Assembly: GCF_902506145.1 (NCBI RefSeq)
Contig: NZ_LR733520.1
Span: 1,905,476 to 1,969,475 of the forward strand
Direction: 5' to 3'
Length of the DNA: 64,000 nt
Source of the DNA: Burkholderia sp. 8Y
Lineage (GTDB): Bacteria; Pseudomonadota; Gammaproteobacteria; Burkholderiales; Burkholderiaceae
The stretch's first letter is position 1, and each line of letters begins with the position of its first letter. The notes beneath the pieces were generated by a model. It was not told where the DNA came from and made no database searches. It saw nothing but the letters and a program-made list of their open reading frames with translations. Shown one piece after another: positions 7,914 through 20,456 of this stretch. Position numbers and translations under genes: made by a program.

Positions 7914-9800
7914 TTAGGCCGGCGCGGTTGCGCTGCCCGGCTTCACTTCAGTGCCGCTGTTGCCGCTCGAAGGCGAGTCGCCCGACGGCGGCGGCATGTT
8001 CTTCGGCGGACGCGGCGGACGGCCGGCCATGATGTCGCTGATCTGGTCTGCGTCGATGGTTTCCCATTCGAGCAGCGCCTTGGTCATGGCTTCGACCTTG
8101 TCGCGATTGTCTTCCAGCAGCTTGCGCGCGAGCGCGTACTGCTCGTCGAGAATGCGGCGGATTTCCGCATCGACCTTTTGCAGCGTCGCTTCCGAAACCG
8201 TCTTCGACGCGAGCTTGCCGAACATGCCGTCCGGTTCCGTGTCGACGTACACCATCGTGCCGAGCACGTCCGACATGCCGTAACGCGTCACCATGTCGCG
8301 CGCCATCTTCGTCGCGCGCTCGAAGTCGTTGGAAGCACCGGTCGACATCGAGTTCAGGAACACTTCTTCCGCTGCACGGCCGCCGAACAGGATCGCGATT
8401 TCTTCCAGCATCTTGTCGCGATATAGGTTCACGCGATCATGCTCCGGCAGCTGCCAGGTGACGCCCAGCGCCCAGCCACGCGGCATGATCGTGACCTTGT
8501 GAACCGGGTCGGCGTGCGGCAAAAGCTTCGCCACCACCGCGTGGCCCGACTCGTGGTACGCCGTGTTGCGGCGTTCCTCTTCCCGCATGACTGCCGACTT
8601 GCGCTCCGGACCCATGAAGATCTTGTCCTTCGCGTCCTCGAAGTCCTGCATCTCGACGATACGCTTGCCGCGCCGCGCGGCGAACAGCGCCGCTTCGTTG
8701 ACAAGGTTCGCCAGATCTGCACCCGAGAAGCCCGGCGTGCCGCGCGCGATAACCGATGCATCAACGTCGTTCGCAATCGGCACCTTGCGCAGATGCACCT
8801 TCATGATGTGTTCGCGGCCGCGGATATCCGGCAGACCGACGTACACCTGACGGTCGAAACGGCCCGGGCGCAGCAGCGCCTTGTCCAGCACGTCCGAACG
8901 GTTCGTCGCGGCGATCACGATGACGCCCGAATTTGCCTCAAAGCCATCCATTTCGACGAGCATCTGGTTCAGCGTCTGCTCGCGTTCGTCGTTGCCGCCA
9001 CCCATGCCGGCGCCGCGATGACGGCCGACCGCGTCGATTTCGTCGATGAACACGATACACGGCGCATGCTTCTTGGCCTGCTCGAACATGTCGCGCACGC
9101 GGGCCGCGCCCACGCCAACGAACATTTCCACGAAGTCCGAACCCGAGATGCTGAAGAACGGCACCTTCGCCTCACCGGCGATGGCGCGCGCGAGGAGCGT
9201 CTTACCCGTACCCGGAGGACCGACCAGCAGCACGCCGCGCGGAATGCGCCCGCCGAGCTTCTGGAACTTCTGCGGATCGCGCAGGAAGTCGACCAACTCC
9301 GATACTTCTTCCTTGGCTTCGTCGCAGCCGGCCACATCCGTGAAGTTGATCGCGTTGTTGTTTTCGTCGATCAGCCGCGCTCGCGACTTGCCGAACGAAA
9401 ACGCCCCGCCTTTGCCGCCTCCCTGCATCTGCCGCATCATGTAGAACCAGAACCCGATGATCAGAATCGTGGGTCCGAGGTAGTACAACGCGGAGACGAG
9501 CGCATTCGGTTCATCGTCAGCCTTGCCGCTGACCTGAACGCCGTATTTCATCAGATCGCCGACCATCCAGATGTCGCCGGGCGACACGATCTGGTACTTC
9601 TGGCCGTCCGACGGAGTGACCGTGAGATTGCGCCCCTGAACCGTGACGTTCTTGACCTTGCCGTTCTTCGCGTCGTCCATGAACTGCGAATACGACACGC
9701 CTTCCTGGACGCGGGGCTTATCGAACTGCTTGAACACCGTGAACAGCACCAGTGCGATCACGAGCCACACTGCTGCCTTAGAGAACATATTGTTGTTCAA
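7914..9800 (-). CDS. ftsH: FtsH, membrane AAA+ zinc protease
   Basis: ATP-dependent metalloprotease of the inner membrane that removes misassembled membrane proteins and regulatory proteins such as LpxC. There are two N-terminal transmembrane segments flanking a periplasmic domain, then the AAA+ module (Walker A GPPGTGKT near residues 194-201, FIDEIDAVG Walker B, second region of homology RPGRFDRQ). The zinc site HESGH is near residue 415 and the C-terminal tail is Pro/Gly/Ser-rich. I chose TTG (9798-9800): it gives MNNNMFSKAAVW and has GGAG nine bases upstream. A GTG five codons earlier is possible. Confidence 0.96.
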   Translation of the reverse strand: MNNNMFSKAAVWLVIALVLFTVFKQFDKPRVQEGVSYSQFMDDAKNGKVKNVTVQGRNLTVTPSDGQKYQIVSPGDIWMVGDLMKYGVQVSGKADDEPNALVSALYYLGPTILIIGFWFYMMRQMQGGGKGGAFSFGKSRARLIDENNNAINFTDVAGCDEAKEEVSELVDFLRDPQKFQKLGGRIPRGVLLVGPPGTGKTLLARAIAGEAKVPFFSISGSDFVEMFVGVGAARVRDMFEQAKKHAPCIVFIDEIDAVGRHRGAGMGGGNDEREQTLNQMLVEMDGFEANSGVIVIAATNRSDVLDKALLRPGRFDRQVYVGLPDIRGREHIMKVHLRKVPIANDVDASVIARGTPGFSGADLANLVNEAALFAARRGKRIVEMQDFEDAKDKIFMGPERKSAVMREEERRNTAYHESGHAVVAKLLPHADPVHKVTIMPRGWALGVTWQLPEHDRVNLYRDKMLEEIAILFGGRAAEEVFLNSMSTGASNDFERATKMARDMVTRYGMSDVLGTMVYVDTEPDGMFGKLASKTVSEATLQKVDAEIRRILDEQYALARKLLEDNRDKVEAMTKALLEWETIDADQISDIMAGRPPRPPKNMPPPSGDSPSSGNSGTEVKPGSATAPA

Positions 9801-9973
9801 AGCACCACTCCTCACTCATAGACGGGCGCCTACATAAACCTTGCGACGCCACTAAAGCATTCTAATCCAGACCGCTAACCCCTGCCATAAGGTTTCACTA
9901 CCGCCCAAATAGCGTTAGTTGGCCTTTTTTCGGCATAATCCGCGAAAATATCGCCGATTTTCGCCGACATCGT

Positions 9974-10648
9974 TTAAGCGCGTCCCGCAGCCGGATTTTT
10001 GAGCCGCCGCCCGAGGATGAAAGTCTCGGACGATTTATCCCGAGACGCCTTCGGCTTGCGCGGCGCGACCACTTTGAAATGGTGCTTGAACTTCTCGACG
10101 ATCTGGCTATAGCCGCTGCCGTGAAAACATTTGACTAACAGCGCACCCTCCGGTTTCAAGTGGTGTTGAGCGAATTCCAGCGCCAGGTCGCAAAGGTGCT
10201 CGATTCGCGCCGCATCCGCACTCGCTACTCCGGAGAGGTTGGGGGCCATGTCGGAGATTACAAGGTCCACTTGCCGCTCACCGACGATTTCATCCAGCTG
10301 CGCGAGCACGGTGTCTTCCCGAAAGTCGCCCTGTATGAAAGTGACGTCCGCGATCGGCTCCATCGGCAGGATGTCGAGCGCGATGATCGTGCCGTCGATG
10401 CCGCCTTCGCGCTGCGCGTCGCGCTTCGAACCCTGCGCGAGCTTGTTGCGCGCGTACTGGCTCCAGCTTCCGGGCGTCGAACCGAGATCGACGATGATCT
10501 GCCCCGGCTTGATGAGCTTGTCCTGCTCGTCGATCTCCTTGAGCTTGTACGCCGCGCGGGCGCGATAGCCCTCGCGCTGCGCCATCTTCACGTACGGATC
10601 GTTGATGTGGTCATGCAACCACGAATGATTGAAGCGATTCTTTGCCAT
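9974..10648 (-). CDS. rlmE: RlmE (FtsJ/RrmJ), 23S rRNA 2'-O-methyltransferase
   Basis: Methylates the 2'-OH of U2552 of 23S rRNA late in 50S assembly. It is 224 aa from the ATG at 10646-10648 (MAKNRFNHSWLHDH), the usual start; the longer open frame upstream is not typical coding. SAM motif I is VDLGSTPGSWSQ. The K-D-K-E catalytic set is visible as AAYKLKEID, SDMAPN, LVKCFHGSG and SSETF. It heads the rlmE-ftsH-folP-glmM series and is divergent from yhbY, a pairing conserved in many proteobacteria. Confidence 0.95.
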   Translation of the reverse strand: MAKNRFNHSWLHDHINDPYVKMAQREGYRARAAYKLKEIDEQDKLIKPGQIIVDLGSTPGSWSQYARNKLAQGSKRDAQREGGIDGTIIALDILPMEPIADVTFIQGDFREDTVLAQLDEIVGERQVDLVISDMAPNLSGVASADAARIEHLCDLALEFAQHHLKPEGALLVKCFHGSGYSQIVEKFKHHFKVVAPRKPKASRDKSSETFILGRRLKNPAAGRA

Positions 10649-10975
10649 GCAAACTGAGCTCATGCCGCGCTTTCGCGGCGTGGAAGGTGTTTCGGTGGCG
10701 CGCACCGCGCGCGCCGGTGCGTGATCTGGGCTGCGTGCGCGCAATCTTGCTGCAACGTGCGGCGCTTTTAGCGGATAATACGCGTCTTGTCGGCCGGAAC
10801 GTTTCCGCGGGTGCTCGAATGCGCCCGGCAATCGCGTCTCCGGCCTATTTTGTTTTTGGCGGCGGTCAACATTGACCGGCCGAATTCTTGCCGCGTCGCC
10901 AGCTTCGCCGCACTCCGCGTTTCGGCATGCCGTCAGGCCCGCGCCGCGCTATTTTAGTCGACTCCCCACTTTCTC
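10649..10975. other. Divergent intergenic region rlmE / yhbY
   Basis: 327 bp between divergent starts. It must hold promoters for both directions, but none is convincing. The clearest element is a -10-like GATAAT in GCGGATAATACGCG (about 10777-10782), readable on both strands as GATAAT or TATTAT, without a matching -35. No RNA gene or repeat was seen, and the open frames across it lack coding character. Confidence 0.4.
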
Positions 10976-11515
10976 ATGCCAGCTCTCGAACTCTCTCCTG
11001 CCCAACGCTCCGACCTGCGCTCCCAGGCCCATGCGCTCAAGCCCGTCGTGCTCGTCGGCGCTGAGGGTTTGACGGATGCCGTGCTGACCGAAATCGGCGT
11101 GCACCTCGAAGCGCATCAGCTTATCAAGATTCGCGTGTTCGGCGACGACCGCGAAGCGCGCATCGCGATCTACGACGAAATCTGCGACCGCCTGAACGCC
11201 GCGCCTATCCAGCATATCGGCAAGCTGCTCGTGATCTGGAGGCCGGAAGGCGCCGCGCCGGCCAAGAGCCGCGGCACGCGCACTCGCAGCACCATGCCGC
11301 CGAGCGCGGGCGAAGCCGTCGAGCGTCCGTCGAAGGGCCGCGCGCCGCGCATCGTCAAGGCCGTGAAGATTTCGCGCGATGCGCCTGCGTTCAAGAAGCC
11401 CAAGAAGCAGACGCTCAAGGTGCTCGGTAACGAGCGCGTGACCGCAGGCGGAAACGTCAAGCGCGCCAAGAAACGTCAGACCGGCTCGAAGCGCCAGCAT
11501 CAGGCCGCGAAGTAA
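10976..11515 (+). CDS. yhbY: YhbY-type CRM-domain RNA-binding protein
   Basis: An 80-90 residue CRM domain (PAQRSDLRSQAHALKPVVLVGAEGLTDAVLTEI in two adjacent parts, then IKIRVFGDDREAR) matches E. coli YhbY, which associates with pre-50S ribosomal subunits. The conserved G-x-x-G type loop appears here as VGAEGLT. Unlike the 97 aa E. coli protein, this one has a Lys/Arg-rich tail of about 85 residues (179 aa in total), probably a disordered RNA-binding extension. It is transcribed away from rlmE, another ribosome-assembly gene. Confidence 0.9.
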   Translation: MPALELSPAQRSDLRSQAHALKPVVLVGAEGLTDAVLTEIGVHLEAHQLIKIRVFGDDREARIAIYDEICDRLNAAPIQHIGKLLVIWRPEGAAPAKSRGTRTRSTMPPSAGEAVERPSKGRAPRIVKAVKISRDAPAFKKPKKQTLKVLGNERVTAGGNVKRAKKRQTGSKRQHQAAK

Positions 11516-11572
11516 TCGACGCGGCGCGAACCTGATACAGAACGAGCGCGCCGTATTCGACCGCAGCGCGAA

Positions 11573-12094
11573 TCAGCTTCGCGCGCGCTTGGCCGCCATC
11601 TTCGCCGACTTGTTCTTCGGCACGATGGCGCTGGGCGCGCTGCCCGGCAAGCGCCACACGAGCGCAATGCCGAACAGGCATTCAATGAGATAAATGGCGG
11701 TCGACACGCCGTGCAGAATGCCGAACTGCCGCGCATACGGCGAACTGGCGAGATCGGTGCCCGCTTCCTGCGCCGCCATGCGCAGCGAACTCATGAACGG
11801 CTGCAACGCGAAGTAACCGGCGAGCACGCACACCAGCATGACCGCGACGATCCAGCGCACGCGCTTGTAGTCCGCGATGCCGCTTTTCACGAAGCGATTG
11901 CCGATCAGAATAAGAACCAGCGCGCTGACGACGCCGACGAACGCCTCGATCCTGAAGTACTGCGCGGCGACCGACCCGGCCACGGCGGAGTCCAGCATCG
12001 AGAAGAGAACGGGCGCGGCAACGAGGCCGAGGGTCAGCAGGCTGCCGACCCACAGCATGCTGACGATGCGAAAAACGCGGTGTGCGATGGCCAT
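11573..12094 (-). CDS. DUF4149 family inner-membrane protein
   Basis: 173 aa with four predicted membrane helices: near residues 10-33 (VSMLWVGSLLTLGLVAAPVLF), 47-67, 80-100 and 128-148. It ends in a basic tail. The layout and conserved position next to greA match the DUF4149 family of unknown function. The start codon overlaps the greA stop by one base (TGATG), so it is probably translationally coupled to greA. It converges with yhbY. No catalytic motif is seen. Confidence 0.8.
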   Translation of the reverse strand: MAIAHRVFRIVSMLWVGSLLTLGLVAAPVLFSMLDSAVAGSVAAQYFRIEAFVGVVSALVLILIGNRFVKSGIADYKRVRWIVAVMLVCVLAGYFALQPFMSSLRMAAQEAGTDLASSPYARQFGILHGVSTAIYLIECLFGIALVWRLPGSAPSAIVPKNKSAKMAAKRARS

Positions 12095-12570
12095 CAGACG
12101 TAACGGACAGCGATGATTTCGTACTCGCGCGCGCCGCCGGGCGCCTGCACCGAGGCGACGTCGCCTTCCGACTTCGAAATCAGGGCGCGCGCAATGGGCG
12201 AGCTCACCGAGATCAAGCCGTGATCGATACTGGCTTCGTCGTCGCCGACGATCTGGTAGGTCACGGTGTCGCCGGATTCCAGGTCTTCCAGTTCGACGGT
12301 TGCGCCGAAGACCACGCGGCCATCGGCCTCCACGGTCGTCGGGTCGATCACTTGCGCCGCGGCCAGCTTCGATTCGAGTTCGGCGATCCGGCCCTCGATG
12401 AAGCCCTGCTTTTCCTTCGCGGCATCGTATTCAGCGTTTTCAGACAGATCGCCCTGCGCGCGCGCTTCCGCGATCGCGTTGATGACCGCCGGACGCTCGA
12501 CAGACTTCAGGCGTTGCAATTCGTCGCGCAGCAACTCCGCGCCGCGCTTGGTCAAGGGAATCGTGCTCAT
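12094..12570 (-). CDS. greA: GreA, transcript cleavage factor
   Basis: Rescues backtracked RNA polymerase by reaching its coiled coil into the secondary channel and stimulating hydrolysis of the RNA 3' end. It is 158 aa, the standard length, from the ATG at 12568-12570 (MSTIPLTKRGAELL). The acidic tip is GDLSENAEYDAAKE (the D-x-x-E pair chelates Mg), and the C-terminal FKBP-like domain ends IARALISKSEGD...YEI. It lies about 115 bp after carB, but a terminator-like hairpin sits between them. Confidence 0.96.
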   Translation of the reverse strand: MSTIPLTKRGAELLRDELQRLKSVERPAVINAIAEARAQGDLSENAEYDAAKEKQGFIEGRIAELESKLAAAQVIDPTTVEADGRVVFGATVELEDLESGDTVTYQIVGDDEASIDHGLISVSSPIARALISKSEGDVASVQAPGGAREYEIIAVRYV

Positions 12571-12597
12571 AGACAGCCCAAAACAAAAAACAGCCGT

Positions 12598-12654
12598 AAA
12601 AAAATTACCGCGGTTAGCGCATCTCCCGTATGAGGAGATACCGCTCAACCGCGG
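12598..12654 (-). terminator. Intrinsic terminator between carB and greA
   Basis: A long hairpin on the minus strand has an outer stem CCGCGGTT/AACCGCGG, a middle stem AGCG/CGCT and an inner stem ATCTCC/GGAGAT with a 7 nt loop. It is followed by TAATTTTTTT. It sits 31 bp after the carB stop and 28 bp before the greA start, so it would end carAB transcripts, and greA would depend on readthrough or an unrecognised promoter. Confidence 0.82.
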
Positions 12655-12684
12655 CTCGTGTTACTTAGACCAGTCGTCGAAGCC

Positions 12685-15939
<3,255 letters not shown>

Positions 15940-15960
15940 AACTTTGCTCGGTGATGTTCT

Positions 15961-17103
15961 TTATGCGGCGACCTTCTGCGCTTCCATCAGCTTGATGAAG
16001 CGGTCGAACAGATACGCGATGTCGTGCGGGCCGGGCGACGCTTCCGGATGGCCCTGGAAGCAGAACGCGGGCTTGTCGGTCAGCGCGAAGCCTTGCAGCG
16101 TGCCGTCGAATAGCGAGACGTGCGTGACTCGGGCGTTGGCGGGAAGCGTCGCGGCATCGACCGCGAAGCCGTGGTTCTGCGACGTGATGACCACGCGGCC
16201 GTCTTCCATGTCCTTCACCGGATGATTCGCGCCGTGGTGGCCGGTCTTCATCTTCGTGGTCTTCGCGCCGACAGCGAGGCCCATGATCTGATGCCCGAGA
16301 CAGATGCCGAACGTTGGAATGCCGCGCTCGATGAACTCGCGCGTGGCGGCAATCGCGTAGTCGCACGGTTCCGGATCGCCCGGGCCGTTCGACAGGAAAA
16401 TGCCGTCCGGATTGAGCGCGAGGGCGTCGGCGGCGCTCGCCTGCGCCGGCAGCACGGTCACATGACAGCCGCGCTCGGCCAGCATCCGGAGAATGTTGTA
16501 TTTGACGCCGTAATCGAACGCGACGACGCGAAATCTAGGCGCGTCCTGCGTGCCGTAACCGCTGCCGAGACGCCATTCGCGCTGCGTCCATTCGTAACGG
16601 TCTTTCGTCGACACGACCTTCGCGAGGTCCATGCCGGCGAGACCGGGGAACGAGCGCGCGAGGCGCAGGGCTTCGGCTTCGTCGTCGCTGCCCGCCAGAA
16701 TGCAGCCGTTCTGCGCGCCCTTGTCGCGCAGAATGCGCGTGAGCTTGCGCGTGTCGATGTCCGAAATGCCGACGACGCCTTGCGCCTTCAGATAGTCGGG
16801 AAGGGTTTGCTCCGAGCGGAAGTTCGAAGCGAGCACCGGCAGGTCACGGATGATGAGACCGGCGGCATGGACTCGAGTGGCTTCGACGTCCTCGGCGTTG
16901 ACGCCGACATTGCCGATGTGCGGATAAGTCAGGGTGACGATCTGGCGGGCGTAGCTCGGATCGGTCAGGATTTCCTGATAGCCGGTGATCGCGGTGTTGA
17001 ACACCACTTCGCCGATCGTCGAACCTGGGGCGCCGATCGATTGACCACGAAAGACCGTGCCGTCGGCAAGTGCGAGTAGTGCTGGGGAGAATGACGGCAA
17101 CAC
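15961..17103 (-). CDS. carA: CarA, carbamoyl-phosphate synthase small subunit
   Basis: Glutaminase subunit that channels ammonia to CarB, 380 aa. The C-terminal class I amidotransferase domain shows the nucleophile in FGICLGHQIMG and the His/Glu pair in FCFQGHPEASPGPHD. I chose GTG (17101-17103), giving (M)LPSFSPALLALADGTVF, because AAGGAG lies six bases upstream. An ATG seven codons earlier has no such site. The start region matches other CarA proteins. Confidence 0.96.
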   Translation of the reverse strand: MLPSFSPALLALADGTVFRGQSIGAPGSTIGEVVFNTAITGYQEILTDPSYARQIVTLTYPHIGNVGVNAEDVEATRVHAAGLIIRDLPVLASNFRSEQTLPDYLKAQGVVGISDIDTRKLTRILRDKGAQNGCILAGSDDEAEALRLARSFPGLAGMDLAKVVSTKDRYEWTQREWRLGSGYGTQDAPRFRVVAFDYGVKYNILRMLAERGCHVTVLPAQASAADALALNPDGIFLSNGPGDPEPCDYAIAATREFIERGIPTFGICLGHQIMGLAVGAKTTKMKTGHHGANHPVKDMEDGRVVITSQNHGFAVDAATLPANARVTHVSLFDGTLQGFALTDKPAFCFQGHPEASPGPHDIAYLFDRFIKLMEAQKVAA

Positions 17104-17377
17104 GGGAAGCTCCTTGGGGAACACCCTGTTACCGACCTGTCTGTCCGAAATTCAGGCGTGGGGCCGCGGCACGAAGCGAGCGCGGGCATCCTTGCACGAG
17201 GGCGGCGGCTGACGCACGGGAAACCCGGGAATCGCGGCTCGGACCGGCTCGCTCGCGTAAGCGAACGGGGTATGGAAGCGGACGATTGCGGCGTGCAGCG
17301 CGCGCTGCCAAGCGCAGCGAACGACGGTGTATGGGAGGTAGGCGCTAGGGTGCGGGTTGATATGCTCAAACCTTCGA

Positions 17378-17407
17378 ATTATAGCGTGAAATCAGCGGTT
17401 TCGCCAA
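17378..17407 (-). promoter_or_regulatory. Sigma-70 promoter of carAB with long leader
   Basis: On the minus strand TTGGCG (17402-17407), an 18 bp spacer and a perfect TATAAT (17378-17383). Transcription should start near 17371, leaving about 270 nt of untranslated leader before the carA GTG. The rest of the 353 bp gap between carA and the next gene is this leader, which is GC-rich and contains no gene that I can support. Confidence 0.72.
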
Positions 17408-17456
17408 ACTTGGGAAATCTCCGCTTGCCCTCGCGCCGCGCCCTCACGTCATGCGG

Positions 17457-18689
17457 CTACGATGCAGTTCGCTCGGTCTTGCGCAGCACGCGGCTCGGCA
17501 GCACGTACCAGACGGCGCTCGCCAGCTGCAACGCGATCAGCACGCTCCACACCGTCACGTGCGCGGTGGCCGGATAGTGGCCGCCTTCGGGCGTCCAACG
17601 CGACAGCACCGCGCCCACGCCGACCTGAAACCCGAAGATGAGCAGGAAAATCACGAGCGTGAGCGTGGTCGTCGCCCGGCCGATCATGTGCGACGGAAAG
17701 TACTCCGCCATCACCGCGTAGCTCAGAATGCCCGTACCGCCGAAAACGCCGTACGCGGCAAGCAGCGTCGCGGGCGGCAGCGGCACGCGCAGCACCATCA
17801 GCACCTGCACGAGAACATAGAGCGCCATTCCCACGCCGCAGAACGCGTACACCGACACGCCGCGCCGCTCCATTCCGCGCGCCGCCGCGCCGAAGCCGAC
17901 GCATCCGAGCATCATCGCGAAGCCCAGCACCGAGACGAGCGCGGCGGCATGCGCGGGCGTGAGATTCATCACGTCGAGCAGATAGGGGCGGATCCACAGC
18001 GATTGCATCGCGTAGAACACGCCCTGCGTGACGACCGAGAACGACGCGATCTTCCAGAACGCGCCGCTTTTCAGGATATGCCAGGTGCCCTTGAACTGGC
18101 TGATGACGTCGGCCTGATGGTGCGTGTCCGCGTTGCGGGGCGCGAACAACGCGATGGCCGCCGCGACGACGAGCGTGAACATGCCGAGGCCGACCGATAC
18201 CTGGCGCCAGGTCGTCGTTTGCAACAGCGAGGCAAGCGGCGAGCCGACGACCACCCCGCCGAGTCCACCGACCGCCATCGTGAAACCATTGACGAGCGGC
18301 AGCCGCGCGACCGGAAAGTGCTGCGCCGACGCCTTGAACGCCGCGCTCAGACAGACGGAAACGCCGACGCCGATCAGCAAGCGCCCCACCATCAGTCCGC
18401 CGAGCGCGTGCGATGCGCCGAACACCCAGATGCCGGCTGCCGCGAACACGAGCATGCCGGCGGTGACGCGGCGCGGTCCGTAGTGATCGAGCAGCACGCC
18501 GACCGGAATCTGCGCGATCGCAAAGCCGATGAAATAGAGCGAGGTCAGCAAGCCGAGATCGGCGGCGGACAGGCCGAGATCGTGCGTGATGAGCGGCGCA
18601 AAGCCGAGATTGACGCCCCGGAACACGTACGAGACGAAATACCCGGCGGCGAAGAGGAAGAACACCCGGAGACGAACGGAAGGCGGCAT
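17457..18689 (-). CDS. MFS transporter
   Basis: 410 aa with twelve predicted membrane helices in two six-helix halves. Motif A between helices 2 and 3 is seen as GVLLDHYGPRRV, and a GRLLIGVGVSV motif lies in helix 4. The substrate cannot be read from sequence. The start is placed at ATG 18687-18689 (MPPSVRLRVFFLF). A GTG 23 codons upstream is in frame but lies inside the hairpin that appears to terminate mltD, so it is unlikely. It runs in the direction of carA but has its own unit. Confidence 0.85.
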   Translation of the reverse strand: MPPSVRLRVFFLFAAGYFVSYVFRGVNLGFAPLITHDLGLSAADLGLLTSLYFIGFAIAQIPVGVLLDHYGPRRVTAGMLVFAAAGIWVFGASHALGGLMVGRLLIGVGVSVCLSAAFKASAQHFPVARLPLVNGFTMAVGGLGGVVVGSPLASLLQTTTWRQVSVGLGMFTLVVAAAIALFAPRNADTHHQADVISQFKGTWHILKSGAFWKIASFSVVTQGVFYAMQSLWIRPYLLDVMNLTPAHAAALVSVLGFAMMLGCVGFGAAARGMERRGVSVYAFCGVGMALYVLVQVLMVLRVPLPPATLLAAYGVFGGTGILSYAVMAEYFPSHMIGRATTTLTLVIFLLIFGFQVGVGAVLSRWTPEGGHYPATAHVTVWSVLIALQLASAVWYVLPSRVLRKTERTAS

Positions 18690-18740
18690 GCGCTGGACAG
18701 TTGTTCGATTCTTTTGAAACGCCAGTTTAACTGCGCCGCC

Positions 18741-18770
18741 AAATGAAAACGCCGTCACCTTGGTGACGGC
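18741..18770 (-). terminator. Intrinsic terminator after mltD
   Basis: A 9 bp stem GCCGTCACC/GGTGACGGC with a 2 nt loop (18751-18770), followed on the minus strand by GTTTTCATTT. It lies 33 bp after the mltD stop and upstream of the MFS gene. Confidence 0.75.
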
Positions 18771-18803
18771 GTGGAATAAGCGGACGCGTGAGCCGCCCTG
18801 CCC

Positions 18804-20456
18804 TTATTTCTTCTTGCTCTTGGAACTGGCCGAATGCGCGGCGGCGTGCTTTTCTGCCTTGGCCGTGGCAGCAGGCTTGGCCGAAGCGCCCGTCTTCGGC
18901 GAGATCGTAGCCGACACGCGCGTGAGCGTATGCCCCGGCGCCTTGCCGTGCGGCGTTTTCGCGGTGACATGCGTGCCGATCTTGCTGACGCCGCCCGACG
19001 AGCGGCTCGACGCCGCCACCGTTTCGATACGCGCCGGACCCGGCTCGGCCGGCACGGGACGCCCGTACGGAACATGCAGCACGACGACCTGGCCGGGCAT
19101 GAACATATCGCGATGCGTATGGTTCCAGGCCCGCACCTGCGCGACCGACACGTTGTAACGGTCCGCGAGCGTCGCGATGGACTGCTTGCGGCGCACGCGA
19201 ATGGCCATTTTCCGCGTGTCGGGCACGTCGCGCTCGACCGCAAGCATGGCGTTCGCGGCGACGTCGGCGCTGATGTCTTCGTCGTCGTCGTCCGTGCGCG
19301 GCACGACGATGGTCGATCCCGGCTTGAGACGCATGCCCGCCGGAATGCGGTTGACCGACATGAGCGTGTCCGCGTCGACGCCGATCTTTTCAGCGATGGC
19401 CGCCGGCCGTGCCCGTTCCGTCACCGTGTACGTGGTCCACGACGACAGCGCGCCCGTGTACGAACCGAGGTTGCGCTGGAACGTAGCGGCGTTGTCGAAC
19501 GGGAGCAGGATCTGCGGGTTGGTCGCGCCGAGAATGACCGGCTTCGAGAACGACGGATTCAGCGAGCGGAACTCCTCGACGCTCATGCCAGCGAGCTTCG
19601 CGGCCATTGTCACGTCGATATCGCGCGCGGTCGTGACCGTGACGAAATACGGGTGATTCGGAATGTCCGGCAGCGCGAGGCCGTACTGCTGCGGATTCGT
19701 CACGATGTTCTTGACTGCCTGCAGCTTCGGCACGTAGTTGCGCGTCTCGTTGGGCATGCGCAGGCTTTCGTAGTCGGTCGGCAAGCCCGCCGCCTCGTTG
19801 CGCGCAATGGCCCGCTGCACGTTGCCCTCGCCCCAGTTGTATGCGGCGAGCGCGAGATGCCAGTCGCCGAACATGTCATGCAGACGCGAGAGATAGTCGA
19901 GCGCGGCGCTCGTCGAGGCGAGCACGTCGCGGCGCTCGTCCTGCCACATGTTCTGCTTGAGGTTGTAATCGCGGCCGGTGCCCGGCACGAATTGCCACAT
20001 GCCGGCAGCCTTCGCGACCGACAGCGCCTGCGGGTTGTAGGCCGACTCGATGAACGGCAAAAGCGCCAGTTCCGTCGGCATATGCCGCTGCTCCAGCTCT
20101 TCGACGATGTGATACAGGTACTTTTGCGAGCGCGTGGTCATGCGCTCGACGTAGTCGGGGCGCTGCGCGTACCAGTTCACCTGCATGTCGACGAGATCGC
20201 TTTGCAGGTCCGGAATCTGGAAACCATTGCGAATGCGACTCCACAAGTCCGCGGAACCCGCGAGCGAAGTGACAGGCGTCTTGTCGACGTTGATGGTTTC
20301 CTTGGCGGCTGCGGTGCGGCGAATCGTGTCGGCGACTTGTTGCTGCGAGGCGGCGGTAGGAGTAGCGGAAGTAGGATCGGAGGCGGGCGCCGTCGGCCCT
20401 TGGCTGGCACACGCGGCCAGCGTCAGGACGGATAGCGCACTTAATGTTAGTCGCAT
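18804..20456 (-). CDS. mltD: MltD-type membrane-bound lytic transglycosylase with LysM domains
   Basis: Cleaves the MurNAc-GlcNAc bond of peptidoglycan from the outer-membrane side. It is 550 aa from ATG 20454-20456. The lipoprotein signal peptide MRLTLSALSVLTLAAC places the lipid on Cys16. The SLT domain (about residues 115-230) has the catalytic glutamate in PFIESAYNPQA and the family motifs GMWQFVPGTG and ALAAYNWGEGNV. Two LysM-like repeats follow (TYTVTERARPAAIAEKIGV and IRVRRKQSIATLADRYNVS), for glycan binding. The C-terminus is a Lys/Ala/Ser-rich tail. It lies downstream of gloB on the same strand. Confidence 0.93.
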   Translation of the reverse strand: MRLTLSALSVLTLAACASQGPTAPASDPTSATPTAASQQQVADTIRRTAAAKETINVDKTPVTSLAGSADLWSRIRNGFQIPDLQSDLVDMQVNWYAQRPDYVERMTTRSQKYLYHIVEELEQRHMPTELALLPFIESAYNPQALSVAKAAGMWQFVPGTGRDYNLKQNMWQDERRDVLASTSAALDYLSRLHDMFGDWHLALAAYNWGEGNVQRAIARNEAAGLPTDYESLRMPNETRNYVPKLQAVKNIVTNPQQYGLALPDIPNHPYFVTVTTARDIDVTMAAKLAGMSVEEFRSLNPSFSKPVILGATNPQILLPFDNAATFQRNLGSYTGALSSWTTYTVTERARPAAIAEKIGVDADTLMSVNRIPAGMRLKPGSTIVVPRTDDDDEDISADVAANAMLAVERDVPDTRKMAIRVRRKQSIATLADRYNVSVAQVRAWNHTHRDMFMPGQVVVLHVPYGRPVPAEPGPARIETVAASSRSSGGVSKIGTHVTAKTPHGKAPGHTLTRVSATISPKTGASAKPAATAKAEKHAAAHSASSKSKKK

